Origin: Pseudobdellovibrionaceae bacterium
GTDB taxonomy: Bacteria > Bdellovibrionota > Bdellovibrionia > Bdellovibrionales > UBA1609
DNA: 64,000 nt
Direction: 5' to 3'
Assembly: GCA_023898385.1 (NCBI GenBank)
Contig: CP060220.1
Location: forward strand, 930,001-994,000
Under the pieces are notes generated by a model that was not told the origin of the DNA, did not search any database, and was given only the letters and a program-made list of their open reading frames with translations. Below are positions 50,501 through 57,480 of the stretch, one piece after another. Numbering within the stretch: position 1 is the stretch's first letter; every line of letters starts with the position of its first letter. A program made the translations under genes and the position numbers.

Positions 50501-50780
50501 AAATACGCACATAACCAGCTCCGCTTTGCTCGAGCAGGTCTTTCATGTATTTAAAGTACTCCATGTGGCCGCCCTGATAGGAACTCACGGCAATACCTTG
50601 AGCCCCCTCCTGCAGTGCCGTTGTCACCACATCAAAAACAGAGCGATTGTGGCCCAAATGAATAACCTCGGCGCCCATATCTTGAAGCACTCTACGCATG
50701 ATGTTGATGCTGGCATCATGTCCATCAAATAACGAGGCGGCTGTGACAATTCGAACAGGATGTTTGGGCTTATAAGACAT
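47550..50780 (-). CDS. icmF: IcmF: fused isobutyryl-CoA mutase
   Basis: A 1076-residue fusion, close to the length of known IcmF proteins. Residues ~9-140: B12-binding domain with FDGHDASINI (DxHxxx-type, His about 21) and GGGGGVI. About residues 200-420: MeaB-type G-protein chaperone, Walker A GVTGTGGAGKSS, with ESSGIGQASSA and a NKAD-like INKADHRG. About 540-1076: acyl-CoA mutase large subunit with RFHFLSKDS, GPAPMMLAFFMNTAIDQQ and the catalytic-site stretches EYYLSRGLDIDQFAPNLSFFFSNG. The enzyme interconverts isobutyryl-CoA and n-butyryl-CoA (or pivalyl/isovaleryl-CoA) with coenzyme B12. It is last in a six-gene operon beside crotonase and dehydrogenase genes, feeding products into beta-oxidation. 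Confidence 0.95.
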   Translation of the reverse strand: MSYKPKHPVRIVTAASLFDGHDASINIMRRVLQDMGAEVIHLGHNRSVFDVVTTALQEGAQGIAVSSYQGGHMEYFKYMKDLLEQSGAGYVRIFGGGGGVIIHEEKQELEAFGIAQIFHPDDGRRLGLEGMIEMIIRECDFVVPKSVDPVKAAPKEFLGNSIPHRDLGLAISAIENGESLEGFKSALGPFRRSDKKTPLVLGVTGTGGAGKSSLVDELVQRLLNSLPGVKVGIVCVDPTKRRTGGSLLGDRIRMNSLSRAGTFMRSVASRGSGSEISKALPPILDFLKTLDFDLLIAESSGIGQASSAITEVSDLSLYVMTSEFGAQSQLEKIDMIDYADLIAINKADHRGSQDAHRDVIKQYKRSRKLFHTEETVPVFLTQASNFNDSGVNDLFFGLCEKLSECVKKQVSAVDPGWKLSDLARSEFRGSQKQTIVPADRQNYLAEITHSVRQYKKQVNEKAEVASELGARKKLGLDTSEVEAKLSKKDLEDLDQFPKLQEQYSGDALVYHVRGKEIRQPLTRLSLSGLPIPRVVVPRITDWGDRLRYLRLENVPGEFPYTAGVFPLRREGEDPTRQFAGEGPPERTNRRFHFLSKDSDVKRLSTAFDSVTLYGEDPHERPDIFGKVGESGVSIATLDDMKRLYQGFDLCDPRTSVSMTINGPAPMMLAFFMNTAIDQQVEKAQAEQGRELTPGERSDIEKSTMSQVRGTVQADILKEDQGQNTCIFSIDFALKMMGDIQEYFVGNDIRNFYSVSISGYHIAEAGANPITQLALTLSNAFTYVEYYLSRGLDIDQFAPNLSFFFSNGLDPEYTVIGRVARRIWSIAIRDLYQGNERSQKLKYHIQTSGRSLHAQEIDFNDIRTTLQALIAINDNCNSLHTNAYDEAITTPTEESVRRAQAIQMIINREFGMAKNENPMQGSYFVEWLTDEVEEAVLDEFLRLSERGGVLGAMETQYQRGKIQEESLYYESLKHSGDLPIVGVNTFINPKTLEDGYVPPKIELARASLEEKNLQLDRTREFQQAHKTEAERELAHLRKEAIGGGNVFAALMRASRYCTLHQMSQALYEVGGQYRRNL

Positions 50781-50785
50781 ACCAA

Positions 50786-51568
50786 CTACTTTCCCGCAAA
50801 CTGAGGGGGACGCTTTTCAATAAAGGCTTGAATACCTTCGTTGTGATCTTCTGTAGAAAAAGTATCTGCAAACAATTGAGCTTCAAGCTTCAGTGCTTCA
50901 AACTGAACTTTGTCATACCCTTCATTGATCACTCGCTTAGCGAGACCCAAGGCCACCGGCCCCCTAGAGGCGATGGTCTTTGCAAGCTCCATGGCCGTAG
51001 GCAACACATCTTCTGGCTCCGTGAGTCTTGCAACCAATCCCCAATTCGAGGCCTCTTCTGCAGAAAACATATTTCCAGTGAGTGTCATCATACGAGCCAC
51101 ACCCTTACCTACAGAGCGAGCCAATCTCTGTGTTCCACCGTATCCAGGAATCAATCCCAAAGTCACCTCAGGCAAACCCATCTTGGCTTTACGACTGGCC
51201 ACAATAAAATCACAAGCTAAGGCCAGCTCCAGTCCGCCCCCCAGCGCAAACCCATTCACCGCGGCGATGCTGGGGATTTTACAGTCTTCTATCAGCTCCA
51301 TAACTTTTTGGCCGCGCTCGGCCATTTCTAAAGCTTGCTCCGATGTCATCTCGGCCATTTCTTTAATGTCAGCGCCAGCAACAAAAGCCTTGTCACCCGA
51401 GCCTGTAACAACAAAACAACGAATGCTTCCGTCGGCTTTTATTTTTTCAACGCACTCACCAATTTCACGAATCACTTCGGCATTTAAAGCATTCAAGGCC
51501 TCGGGCCTATTGACTCGAAGAACTCCTACATTTTCATGTCTTTCAAACAAGAGGGTTTTAAATTCCAT
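50786..51568 (-). CDS. enoyl-CoA hydratase
   Basis: A 260-residue crotonase that hydrates trans-2-enoyl-CoA to 3-hydroxyacyl-CoA. The CoA/oxyanion motifs are FVAGADIKEM and AVNGFALGGGLELALACDF (first catalytic Glu about 114-118), followed by GLPEVTLGLIPGYGGTQRL with the second Glu. The full length and motifs are those of a real hydratase. It lies 14 bases after the 3-hydroxyacyl-CoA dehydrogenase and 5 bases before icmF, so the operon supplies consecutive beta-oxidation steps. Confidence 0.93.
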   Translation of the reverse strand: MEFKTLLFERHENVGVLRVNRPEALNALNAEVIREIGECVEKIKADGSIRCFVVTGSGDKAFVAGADIKEMAEMTSEQALEMAERGQKVMELIEDCKIPSIAAVNGFALGGGLELALACDFIVASRKAKMGLPEVTLGLIPGYGGTQRLARSVGKGVARMMTLTGNMFSAEEASNWGLVARLTEPEDVLPTAMELAKTIASRGPVALGLAKRVINEGYDKVQFEALKLEAQLFADTFSTEDHNEGIQAFIEKRPPQFAGK

Positions 51569-51582
51569 ACTTTCCTCACCAC

Positions 51583-52434
51583 TTATGAATAACTGTAAAA
51601 TCCACGTCCCGATTTACGCCCTAGCCACCCGGCCTCCACATATTTAACAAGCAGCGGGCACGGACGATACTTTGTATCCCCAAGCCCCTCGTGCAAAACC
51701 TGCATAATGGCTAAACAGGTGTCCAATCCAATAAAATCGGCCAACGTCAATGGTCCCATGGGCTGGTTGGTCCCCAAAGTCATTGCAGAATCAATACCCT
51801 CTGGCTCAGCCACTCCCTCGTAGAGAGCATAAACAGCTTCGTTGATCATCGGCATTAAAATGCGATTCACCACAAAGCCGGGCATATCTCTGGCCTCCAC
51901 AAAGGTTTTACCTAAAGCTTCAGAAAAATCTTTCACTTTTTTAAAAGTGTCGTCTGAGGTTTGCAGGCCACGAATGCCTTCCACCAACTTCATCAGCGGA
52001 ACTGGATTCATAAAGTGCATGCCAGCCACCTTCTCGGGATGCTTTGTGGCTGCTGCTATTTTGGTAATCGAAATAGACGAAGTGTTGCTGCACAAAATGG
52101 CTGAATTGCCGCAGACGGCATCCACCTCAGAAAAAATCTTAAGCTTTAAGTCTACATTTTCGGTGGCAGCTTCAATGACCAAATCGCAACTGGCAAAATC
52201 TGAAAGTTTCGTGGTTGTTTTTATGCGGGAGAGCAATTGAGATTTTTCGTCGCCCGACATCTTTTCTTTTTTAATCAAGCGATCACAACTTCCCGCAATG
52301 GTAGAAATTCCTTTTTCAAGGGCCGCCTCAGACACGTCCATCATTATCACGTTGACTCCACGGCCGGCCACGACTTGGGCGATGCCATTTCCCATTTGCC
52401 CTGCGCCTATGACGCCCACATTTTTAAAACTCAT
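51583..52434 (-). CDS. 3-hydroxybutyryl/3-hydroxyacyl-CoA dehydrogenase
   Basis: A 283-residue NAD-dependent dehydrogenase oxidising L-3-hydroxyacyl-CoA. The Rossmann motif GVIGAGQMGNGIAQV (about residues 6-20), catalytic His in MHFMNPVPLMKLVE, the conserved EATEN and the FVVNRILMPMINEAVYALYEG hinge all match the HBD/FadB2 type. ATG 52434 has GGAG 5 bases upstream and is preferred to the GTG at 52440. It is in operon with enoyl-CoA hydratase and IcmF, and follows a barrel-protein gene by 12 bases. Confidence 0.93.
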   Translation of the reverse strand: MSFKNVGVIGAGQMGNGIAQVVAGRGVNVIMMDVSEAALEKGISTIAGSCDRLIKKEKMSGDEKSQLLSRIKTTTKLSDFASCDLVIEAATENVDLKLKIFSEVDAVCGNSAILCSNTSSISITKIAAATKHPEKVAGMHFMNPVPLMKLVEGIRGLQTSDDTFKKVKDFSEALGKTFVEARDMPGFVVNRILMPMINEAVYALYEGVAEPEGIDSAMTLGTNQPMGPLTLADFIGLDTCLAIMQVLHEGLGDTKYRPCPLLVKYVEAGWLGRKSGRGFYSYS

Positions 52435-52446
52435 AAACACTCCTTA

Positions 52447-53472
52447 CTAAGGGTAGCGAAGACGCCATCCCGCTTCGAGCCGATCATCAAAGAGATCATT
52501 CTGCTCATCCACGTATTTGCTTCCTACAATATAAACACTAGATAGACCATAGCTGCTGTGCCGGGCCAGACCTAGAGAAAAAACCTGCGCAAGGTCGTCC
52601 GTCACCAAATCTGAGGCATCAAAGGCCTGGTACCGAAAAAGACCTGTCCACGACTCTTGCGCCTTATAATCTATATCTACATGGGCGAGCCAAAACCCCT
52701 CCACGGGGTCTGGCGATTGAATCACTGCCCCCATGGTGCCGGCCATTACAATATCCCAGGACTTTGAATACCACCTCGCATAAGCCTGGCCCATTCGCCA
52801 TTTGGACTCGGCATTGGGATTAAACCCCACACCCGACCATGAGCTTCCTGATGTAGACAATGGATTCGTCTGGCCCGTCTGTGCCGACACCCCCCACTCG
52901 AAATCAAAATTGTTGCGCCGCCCCCAGTGGGCTGTAAACCACAACAACTGGTCTGCATTGGTAAACCCTTCGCCATTGTGGACAATTAATTCTGTGTAAT
53001 AACCTTGATGCGAAAACTCGAGACTCAACCCCATGTCTCTTAGGCCCATCAGGCCTTTTTCATAGAGCAACGTCCGTGGACGCAGGATTTCTGATTCTTT
53101 CTGCTTCCCTTCGTAACCAAAACCCAAGGGCAACAGCCCCATTCGAACCTTGCCGTAAAGCCCCACGTACTCGGCGTATCCTTCGACAAAACCAAGAGCC
53201 TCGTCTAAACCATTTTGAGTATAAAACCCAGGTCGACTACGAAGCTCTAGCTCACCTAAGACCACCTTTGCTAGGATCTGATCATCCCAATTGTAAGACA
53301 CGCCCAGACTTGAATCGCCCACACCAAACTCAGCTTGCCGGCCTTCTTTTCCCTGCAGAGTCGCCCGCACGTGCAGCTCAGAAAGTGTAAACTCCCCCAC
53401 CGACTCCCGAGCCCATGTCACCGAACTAAAACAAGCCCAAAGGGCCACGCCAACAACGACTATTTGATTCAT
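52447..53472 (-). CDS. outer-membrane porin-like protein
   Basis: A 341-residue exported protein of unknown name; signal peptide about residues 1-21 (cleavage after TWA). Strand-rich mature part: GKVRMGLLPLGFGYEGKQKESEILRPRTLLYEKGLMGLRDMGLSLEFSHQGYYTELIVHNGEGF resembles phosphate-selective porin O/P-type and similar barrels, followed by WTAHWGRR and ARWYSKSWDIVMAGTMGAV strands. The last strand ends RLRYP without the usual terminal Phe. It is the third gene of the operon with TIGR04552-like and PlsC genes upstream (4-base overlap) and HBD downstream. A role in uptake of the fatty or branched acids used by the operon would be sensible but is inference. Confidence 0.7.
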   Translation of the reverse strand: MNQIVVVGVALWACFSSVTWARESVGEFTLSELHVRATLQGKEGRQAEFGVGDSSLGVSYNWDDQILAKVVLGELELRSRPGFYTQNGLDEALGFVEGYAEYVGLYGKVRMGLLPLGFGYEGKQKESEILRPRTLLYEKGLMGLRDMGLSLEFSHQGYYTELIVHNGEGFTNADQLLWFTAHWGRRNNFDFEWGVSAQTGQTNPLSTSGSSWSGVGFNPNAESKWRMGQAYARWYSKSWDIVMAGTMGAVIQSPDPVEGFWLAHVDIDYKAQESWTGLFRYQAFDASDLVTDDLAQVFSLGLARHSSYGLSSVYIVGSKYVDEQNDLFDDRLEAGWRLRYP

Positions 53473-54260
53473 ACTTCACCAGCTTTAATCAATTTCTCAC
53501 CCTTTTGAAACGCCTCTATCATTTCTTTTTGCACTTGATTTTGCAACTCCGTAAGATTTTCGGCCTTCAATCCTTTGGTGCTGACCGGGGACAAAAACTC
53601 TACCGACACAGTTCTTCTCCATTGCCCCCACATGGCAAACAAACGACCCTTTTCAAGCACTCCATGCGCCCCAACAATTACCACAGGCACTATGGGAAAC
53701 TGCCCATTGATGGCAAATAAGAACGGCCCCACTTTGAATCGAGGACCTACCTCCGGCTTGGTGTGGCGAGTGCCTTCGGCCGCCAATATGAATTTCTCAC
53801 CCTTTTTTACTCGAGAAATGGCCTCTTCGTAGACTTTAAAAACAGCCTTTTTATCGTGCCTCACAATAGGCAAAACACCGGCCACCCGCATGGCGTGACC
53901 AAAAATAGGGAACTTAAAAAGCTCAATTTTTGCTCCAAATCGCACGGTTTGCGGCATGACTGAATGAAAAATAGGAATATCAAAATGACTGGAGTGATTA
54001 AAAATATATAAGCAGCCTTCGTCAGGAAGATTCTCTAAACCCCGAACCACCACTTTTATATTGAACATCCACATCATGGATTGCGACCAGGTTCGCACAA
54101 AAAAATCGCCCACTTTTTGGCTTCGAGTGACTAAAACCGCAACGATCATACACAATCCGTAGACAGCAATGATCGTCAACGTGGCTATTGAGGCCGTAAA
54201 ACTGCGCAGGTAACTGATCCACCGAATTAACCACGGCGGCTGCGCACCCGTTGCCATCAC
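53469..54260 (-). CDS. 1-acyl-sn-glycerol-3-phosphate acyltransferase (PlsC-type)
   Basis: A 263-residue membrane-bound lysophospholipid acyltransferase. Acyltransferase motifs: NHSSHFDIP (HxxxxD-type, His about 90), the GVLPIVR segment, AAEGTRH (EGTR, acyl-acceptor contact) and PVVIVGAHGVL (motif IV). One or two N-terminal helices (about 13-45) anchor it in the inner membrane. It acylates lysophosphatidic acid or another lysolipid; which is not determined. It overlaps the previous and next genes by 4 bases each (54257-54260 and 53469-53472), so it is firmly in the operon. Confidence 0.87.
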   Translation of the reverse strand: MMATGAQPPWLIRWISYLRSFTASIATLTIIAVYGLCMIVAVLVTRSQKVGDFFVRTWSQSMMWMFNIKVVVRGLENLPDEGCLYIFNHSSHFDIPIFHSVMPQTVRFGAKIELFKFPIFGHAMRVAGVLPIVRHDKKAVFKVYEEAISRVKKGEKFILAAEGTRHTKPEVGPRFKVGPFLFAINGQFPIVPVVIVGAHGVLEKGRLFAMWGQWRRTVSVEFLSPVSTKGLKAENLTELQNQVQKEMIEAFQKGEKLIKAGEV

Positions 54261-55360
54261 TCTTCCCTTTGTCCTGACTCAGCCCACGCAAGAGTTCTCT
54301 GCCTGGCCGCTTTTTTCTGGCGCGCTTTGTATTTGTCGTGTGAGGCTTTGCCACTCAAGTTTTCAAGATAGGTTTGATAATCGACAATTTGCACTTCAAA
54401 GGGATAAAAGAATGTAAATGCGGGGCCTTGCCCTCCGTCGTTTTTCACACGAATCATACGACGGGTGATAAATTTAATAAACCTGTACTCAAGACTTGAG
54501 AAAGAATTCAGTTTCAATAGGTATTTGGCGTCTTCACGATGTCTCTCTAAACGTGCCACCAATCGCTGATCAATTTCTTCGGGAGTGATCTTTTGATCGC
54601 CCGTTAAGTTTTCCATCTCCTGTAAAAACAGATTTGTTGGGTAAAGGGTGTTGTTAGACTGATCGGGCACATTGTGAGGAATACACACAATGTTTTTTTC
54701 AGATAGATATCGCATCACCCGAAAGGCATCAAACAAATGCTTGGTGATAAACCTCACCCCGACCTTATCGAGAAGACTAAAGGCCACCACGTCAGGCTTT
54801 GCCAGAAGTTTTGTTATAGAAGACGAGGAGGTTTTAAACGCCTTCACATCGAACTTTTTAAGCACAATGGATTCAGGGTCAGAGGCCGGCCCCAGGGTCA
54901 CACCCCGCACAGGATCGTTATAAATATGAGCTTGAATGGGCCGCAAAATCTGCTCTTGAATGGGCGAAGAAAACTTGGTGAACAGGTCACTATCTAAGTG
55001 AACCAAAACGTGCATGACCTTAAGCAATGCACAAGCCCAAGACTGCAATGAAGGCTCACGCCCGCCACGCTGGCTGGCATAAACCAACAGGTTACCAAGG
55101 TCTCCTAATTTTTTCGGATCAGCCAAAACATCGGGGATCTTCTCGTCTTCTGTGAGAATTTCTGAGCGCATGTAGGTAACAGCTCGTGAGTGGTAGCCAT
55201 AGACCTTCTGTCGATCTTCTTCATTTCGCAGATCAAAACCATAGGAACGTGCAAATTCATAGGCTTGATCAAGATCATGAACATTCAGTCGAGGGATGGA
55301 CAGCGAATAAAGCCCCCCCACTAACGAATTGAGTGTGTCTGCATCAAAGTTGAAATTCAT
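54257..55360 (-). CDS. TIGR04552-like protein with RelA/SpoT-like features
   Basis: A 367-residue soluble protein that looks like the TIGR04552 family of deltaproteobacteria/Bdellovibrio (family named from memory of its layout). No signal peptide or membrane segments. The C-terminal half shows patterns resembling the RelA/SpoT nucleotidyl-transferase fold: DKVGVRFITKHLFDAFRVMRYL near residue 211 (compare D..G.R.......D....), and PFEVQIVDYQTYLENLSGKASHDKYKARQ near the end (compare (F/Y)E.QI........H..YK). Key synthetase residues cannot be confirmed by eye, so activity is uncertain. It is the first gene of the operon with PlsC, barrel, HBD, hydratase and IcmF; coupled to plsC by a 4-base overlap. 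Confidence 0.65.
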   Translation of the reverse strand: MNFNFDADTLNSLVGGLYSLSIPRLNVHDLDQAYEFARSYGFDLRNEEDRQKVYGYHSRAVTYMRSEILTEDEKIPDVLADPKKLGDLGNLLVYASQRGGREPSLQSWACALLKVMHVLVHLDSDLFTKFSSPIQEQILRPIQAHIYNDPVRGVTLGPASDPESIVLKKFDVKAFKTSSSSITKLLAKPDVVAFSLLDKVGVRFITKHLFDAFRVMRYLSEKNIVCIPHNVPDQSNNTLYPTNLFLQEMENLTGDQKITPEEIDQRLVARLERHREDAKYLLKLNSFSSLEYRFIKFITRRMIRVKNDGGQGPAFTFFYPFEVQIVDYQTYLENLSGKASHDKYKARQKKAARQRTLAWAESGQREE

Positions 55361-55571
55361 GGAAAAAAGTCTAACTCAGAAAAACCAAAGGTGCCAGGTC
55401 GTGAGTTTTAACTACGGTGTGTTAGAAAAGGACTCTGACTAAAATATTGGCATCTTTGCACAGCGCATTGACGCCCGCTTTATCATTTTAAGAATTATTT
55501 ATTCGGCAACGAGTACCCATGATGGGTCGAAGAAATTAAACTGATTCGCAAAGGGGATTTGGTATATTGTG

Positions 55572-55590
55572 TTGGGCTTTCGCCCACCAC
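55572..55590. terminator. small hairpin at the end of the lipoprotein gene
   Basis: TGGGC and GCCCA pair around a TTTC loop directly downstream of the lipoprotein stop. It has no T-run on the minus strand, so it is a weak terminator candidate. Confidence 0.35.
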
Positions 55591-56247
55591 CTATTGACAT
55601 CGAAACAAGTTACAGGCGTTAACTTCAAACCGACCTAATGAGCCTTGAGCCGGCGTGCCGCCATTCCAGTGGGCTGTGTTTTTGTAGCTCACATCACCAG
55701 TGATCATTCCACCCGTGCTCAACATGCCATAAAAAGTGACTGTTCCGTAGTTATCACCCACGGTGATTTCCACTTGATTGCCGTTCACTCGCCCGGTGGC
55801 ATTACCCAAAGGAATTTCCAAACCGTAGCCGCCGTTCTCTAAGGCCACCGAGTCAAAAATAATTAAATTGATTTGACCGCCACGGATTTCGCTATTGGTG
55901 TATCCATAGGGATTGAACGACCCATTTTGAAGGTTCAGCTGACCATTAAAATAAAGTCCTGTGCCTTGAATATCCACATAGCCTAGAACCTGAAGAGGAT
56001 CATTTGTCGCAGAAATAAATCCATCCACTCGATCTTGGAATGTGCCACCGTAGCCGCCATTATTATATATGTATCCTAAAGTGGACATGGAAACTTGGCT
56101 ACCTGGAGCGCCTGGACTCACCGGACCGCCAACACCCACTCGATCACCGCGATACATATCAATTCGAGTTTTGCTTTTCTTATCTGAGCAAGCCGTAAGG
56201 GCTAGGCCCAAAATAGCTATCAATAAAATGTTGAGCGTGTTTTTCAT
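55591..56247 (-). CDS. small lipoprotein of unknown function
   Basis: A 218-residue lipoprotein, signal peptide ending at lipobox LALTAC (Cys about residue 20), then a charged linker (SDKKSKTRIDMYRGDRVGVGG) and a domain of alternating strands rich in Gly, Asn and Tyr (IYNNGGYGGTF, LYFNGQLNLQNGSF, GLEIPLGNATGRVNGNQVEITVGDNYGTVTFYG). The ATG at 56247 with AGGAG 7 bases upstream is chosen over the preceding GTG. Two C-terminal cysteines (ACNLFRC) may form a disulfide. It stands alone. Cell-envelope role; no family recognised. Confidence 0.72.
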   Translation of the reverse strand: MKNTLNILLIAILGLALTACSDKKSKTRIDMYRGDRVGVGGPVSPGAPGSQVSMSTLGYIYNNGGYGGTFQDRVDGFISATNDPLQVLGYVDIQGTGLYFNGQLNLQNGSFNPYGYTNSEIRGGQINLIIFDSVALENGGYGLEIPLGNATGRVNGNQVEITVGDNYGTVTFYGMLSTGGMITGDVSYKNTAHWNGGTPAQGSLGRFEVNACNLFRCQ

Positions 56248-56250
56248 CAC

Positions 56251-56831
56251 TCTTCTCCTCGCATAAGCGTTTCAACAAAGAGAAAGGCAAGGAGCAGGCC
56301 TAAAAAAAGGCCTCAAGCCCCGCATAGATTCGATCTGGCGGCCGGTGGGCCAAAAGCCCCTTGGCGCTGCCACAGAGAGGCATCGGGCTGTCCATTTTTT
56401 AGACAGCCTATGGCCCCTGTCCATAGATGCGCTAATTCATGGCGGGCCGGCCAAAATATTATTAAATTATTCACACTGTGCTCGCTACCATGCGACACCG
56501 AATACACGCTTCGCCCACCATCCTGCCATACCTCAATCTGAAATTTAATTTTCTACCCGGGCAGAATTTTGTTATTTGGCATTGGATTAAAAAAACACTT
56601 CGTCAACCATGTGTCCCGCCTGACAAAACCGGAGCTTCACGTCCATATTCAAAATTCGACCCAGAGTTTTGTGTGGCAGCCCACATAAATTTCGACAAAG
56701 GCCCGAAGTTGGGCGCGACGAACCACCTATGCACCCAGAACAACTGAGTTTTTTTGCAACACATGATCCTATACACCTTGCCGATAAAAAAGCTGTATTA
56801 TCAATATATTACACTATATAATGTATAGGAT
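56251..56831. other. 581-base gene-free region
   Basis: Between the lipoprotein start and the toxin-like gene, no reading frame here is supported. The right-hand end carries the inverted repeat and the promoter of the small pair (56766-56831). The rest shows nothing I can name, and no tRNA-like or riboswitch-like structure was visible. Confidence 0.6.
56766..56831. promoter_or_regulatory. inverted repeat and -10 box before the toxin-antitoxin-like pair
   Basis: ATCCTATACA (56766-56775) and TGTATAGGAT (56822-56831) are exact complements, the second ending just before the ATG at 56832. A TATAAT (56817-56822) lies 9 bases before the ATG, so a transcript from it would be almost leaderless. Such a repeat around a promoter is typical of autoregulation by a toxin-antitoxin complex. 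Confidence 0.5.
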
Positions 56832-57152
56832 ATGGCAGACGAAAAACCCACCCAGTACAGCCTCGAACTCACAGTCAACGGCCACAACGTCGAAATAGTT
56901 CTGATCGGACGCCACTATCTTGAAAAGCACGGCAGCTATTTGAACGACCAAATCATCTTAGATCTTGTTATGGCACTTGACGGTGGAGACTTCCCCCCAG
57001 ACTCCATAACCAACGGCCTTGAGTATTATGCAGCCGACATCGAGTGGGGTGAACCCGCCAAGATCTATCGCCTGATATGGCTGTTTGAAGGCGCGAAACT
57101 GGAAATACTAGGCGTGGTGAGCGTCTATCGTCGCAAGACGCGAAAGAAATAA
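56832..57152 (+). CDS. putative type II toxin, small unrecognised protein
   Basis: A 106-residue protein, first of a two-gene unit. The order toxin-antitoxin and the sizes (106 and 82 residues) fit HigBA/BrnTA-type systems. It contains NGHNVEIVLIGRHYLEKHGSYLNDQIILDLVMAL and ends in the basic patch YRRKTRKK. The family is not one I can name; BrnT-like or other small RNase folds are possible. No ribosome site is seen because the -10 lies 9 bases upstream. It is 10 bases from the next gene. Toxic activity is inference from context. Confidence 0.55.
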   Translation: MADEKPTQYSLELTVNGHNVEIVLIGRHYLEKHGSYLNDQIILDLVMALDGGDFPPDSITNGLEYYAADIEWGEPAKIYRLIWLFEGAKLEILGVVSVYRRKTRKK

Positions 57153-57162
57153 TGGGGAATGC

Positions 57163-57411
57163 ATGAAAACAAAATCAAAGCTTGAGAGCTTAACCAAAAA
57201 ACAAATTGCCGAGATAGAAAGAAGTGCTGAACAACGCACAGACATACCCCTTTTGAAGTCGACACAAGTGAATATGCGTCTTCAGAGTGATACTCTGTTA
57301 AAAGCCAAGAAGTTGGCTGAGGCCCAAGGAGTGCCCTATACTTCTTTTTTAAAAAAGCTCTTGAAAGAAGACATTGATCGACTCTGGAAAGTCTTTAAAA
57401 AAGCCGAATAA
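57163..57411 (+). CDS. CopG-type antitoxin (ribbon-helix-helix)
   Basis: An 82-residue protein with the pattern of CopG-type antitoxins: a charged N-terminus (residues 1-35) then a strand-turn-helix-helix segment VNMRLQSDTLLKAKKLAEAQGVPYTSFLKKLLKEDIDRLW (about 37-76), as in BrnA-like and CopG_antitoxin proteins. The RHH part should bind the inverted repeat upstream of the pair. GGGGAATGC precedes the ATG. The gene is 10 bases downstream of the putative toxin. The pair is probably a small toxin-antitoxin system; confidence in the antitoxin is better than in the toxin. Confidence 0.7.
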   Translation: MKTKSKLESLTKKQIAEIERSAEQRTDIPLLKSTQVNMRLQSDTLLKAKKLAEAQGVPYTSFLKKLLKEDIDRLWKVFKKAE

Positions 57412-57480
57412 GGCCCGCACCGGCCAATAGCGCACCTTAGACCGGCAACAGGCAAACCAATTGATCCAAGTGCGTAGCCC

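Noticed and set aside
56345..56747. Small frames in the 56.3-56.7 kb spacer (67-89 codons)
   Set aside because: They have no ribosome site, no signal peptide and odd composition; likely chance frames.
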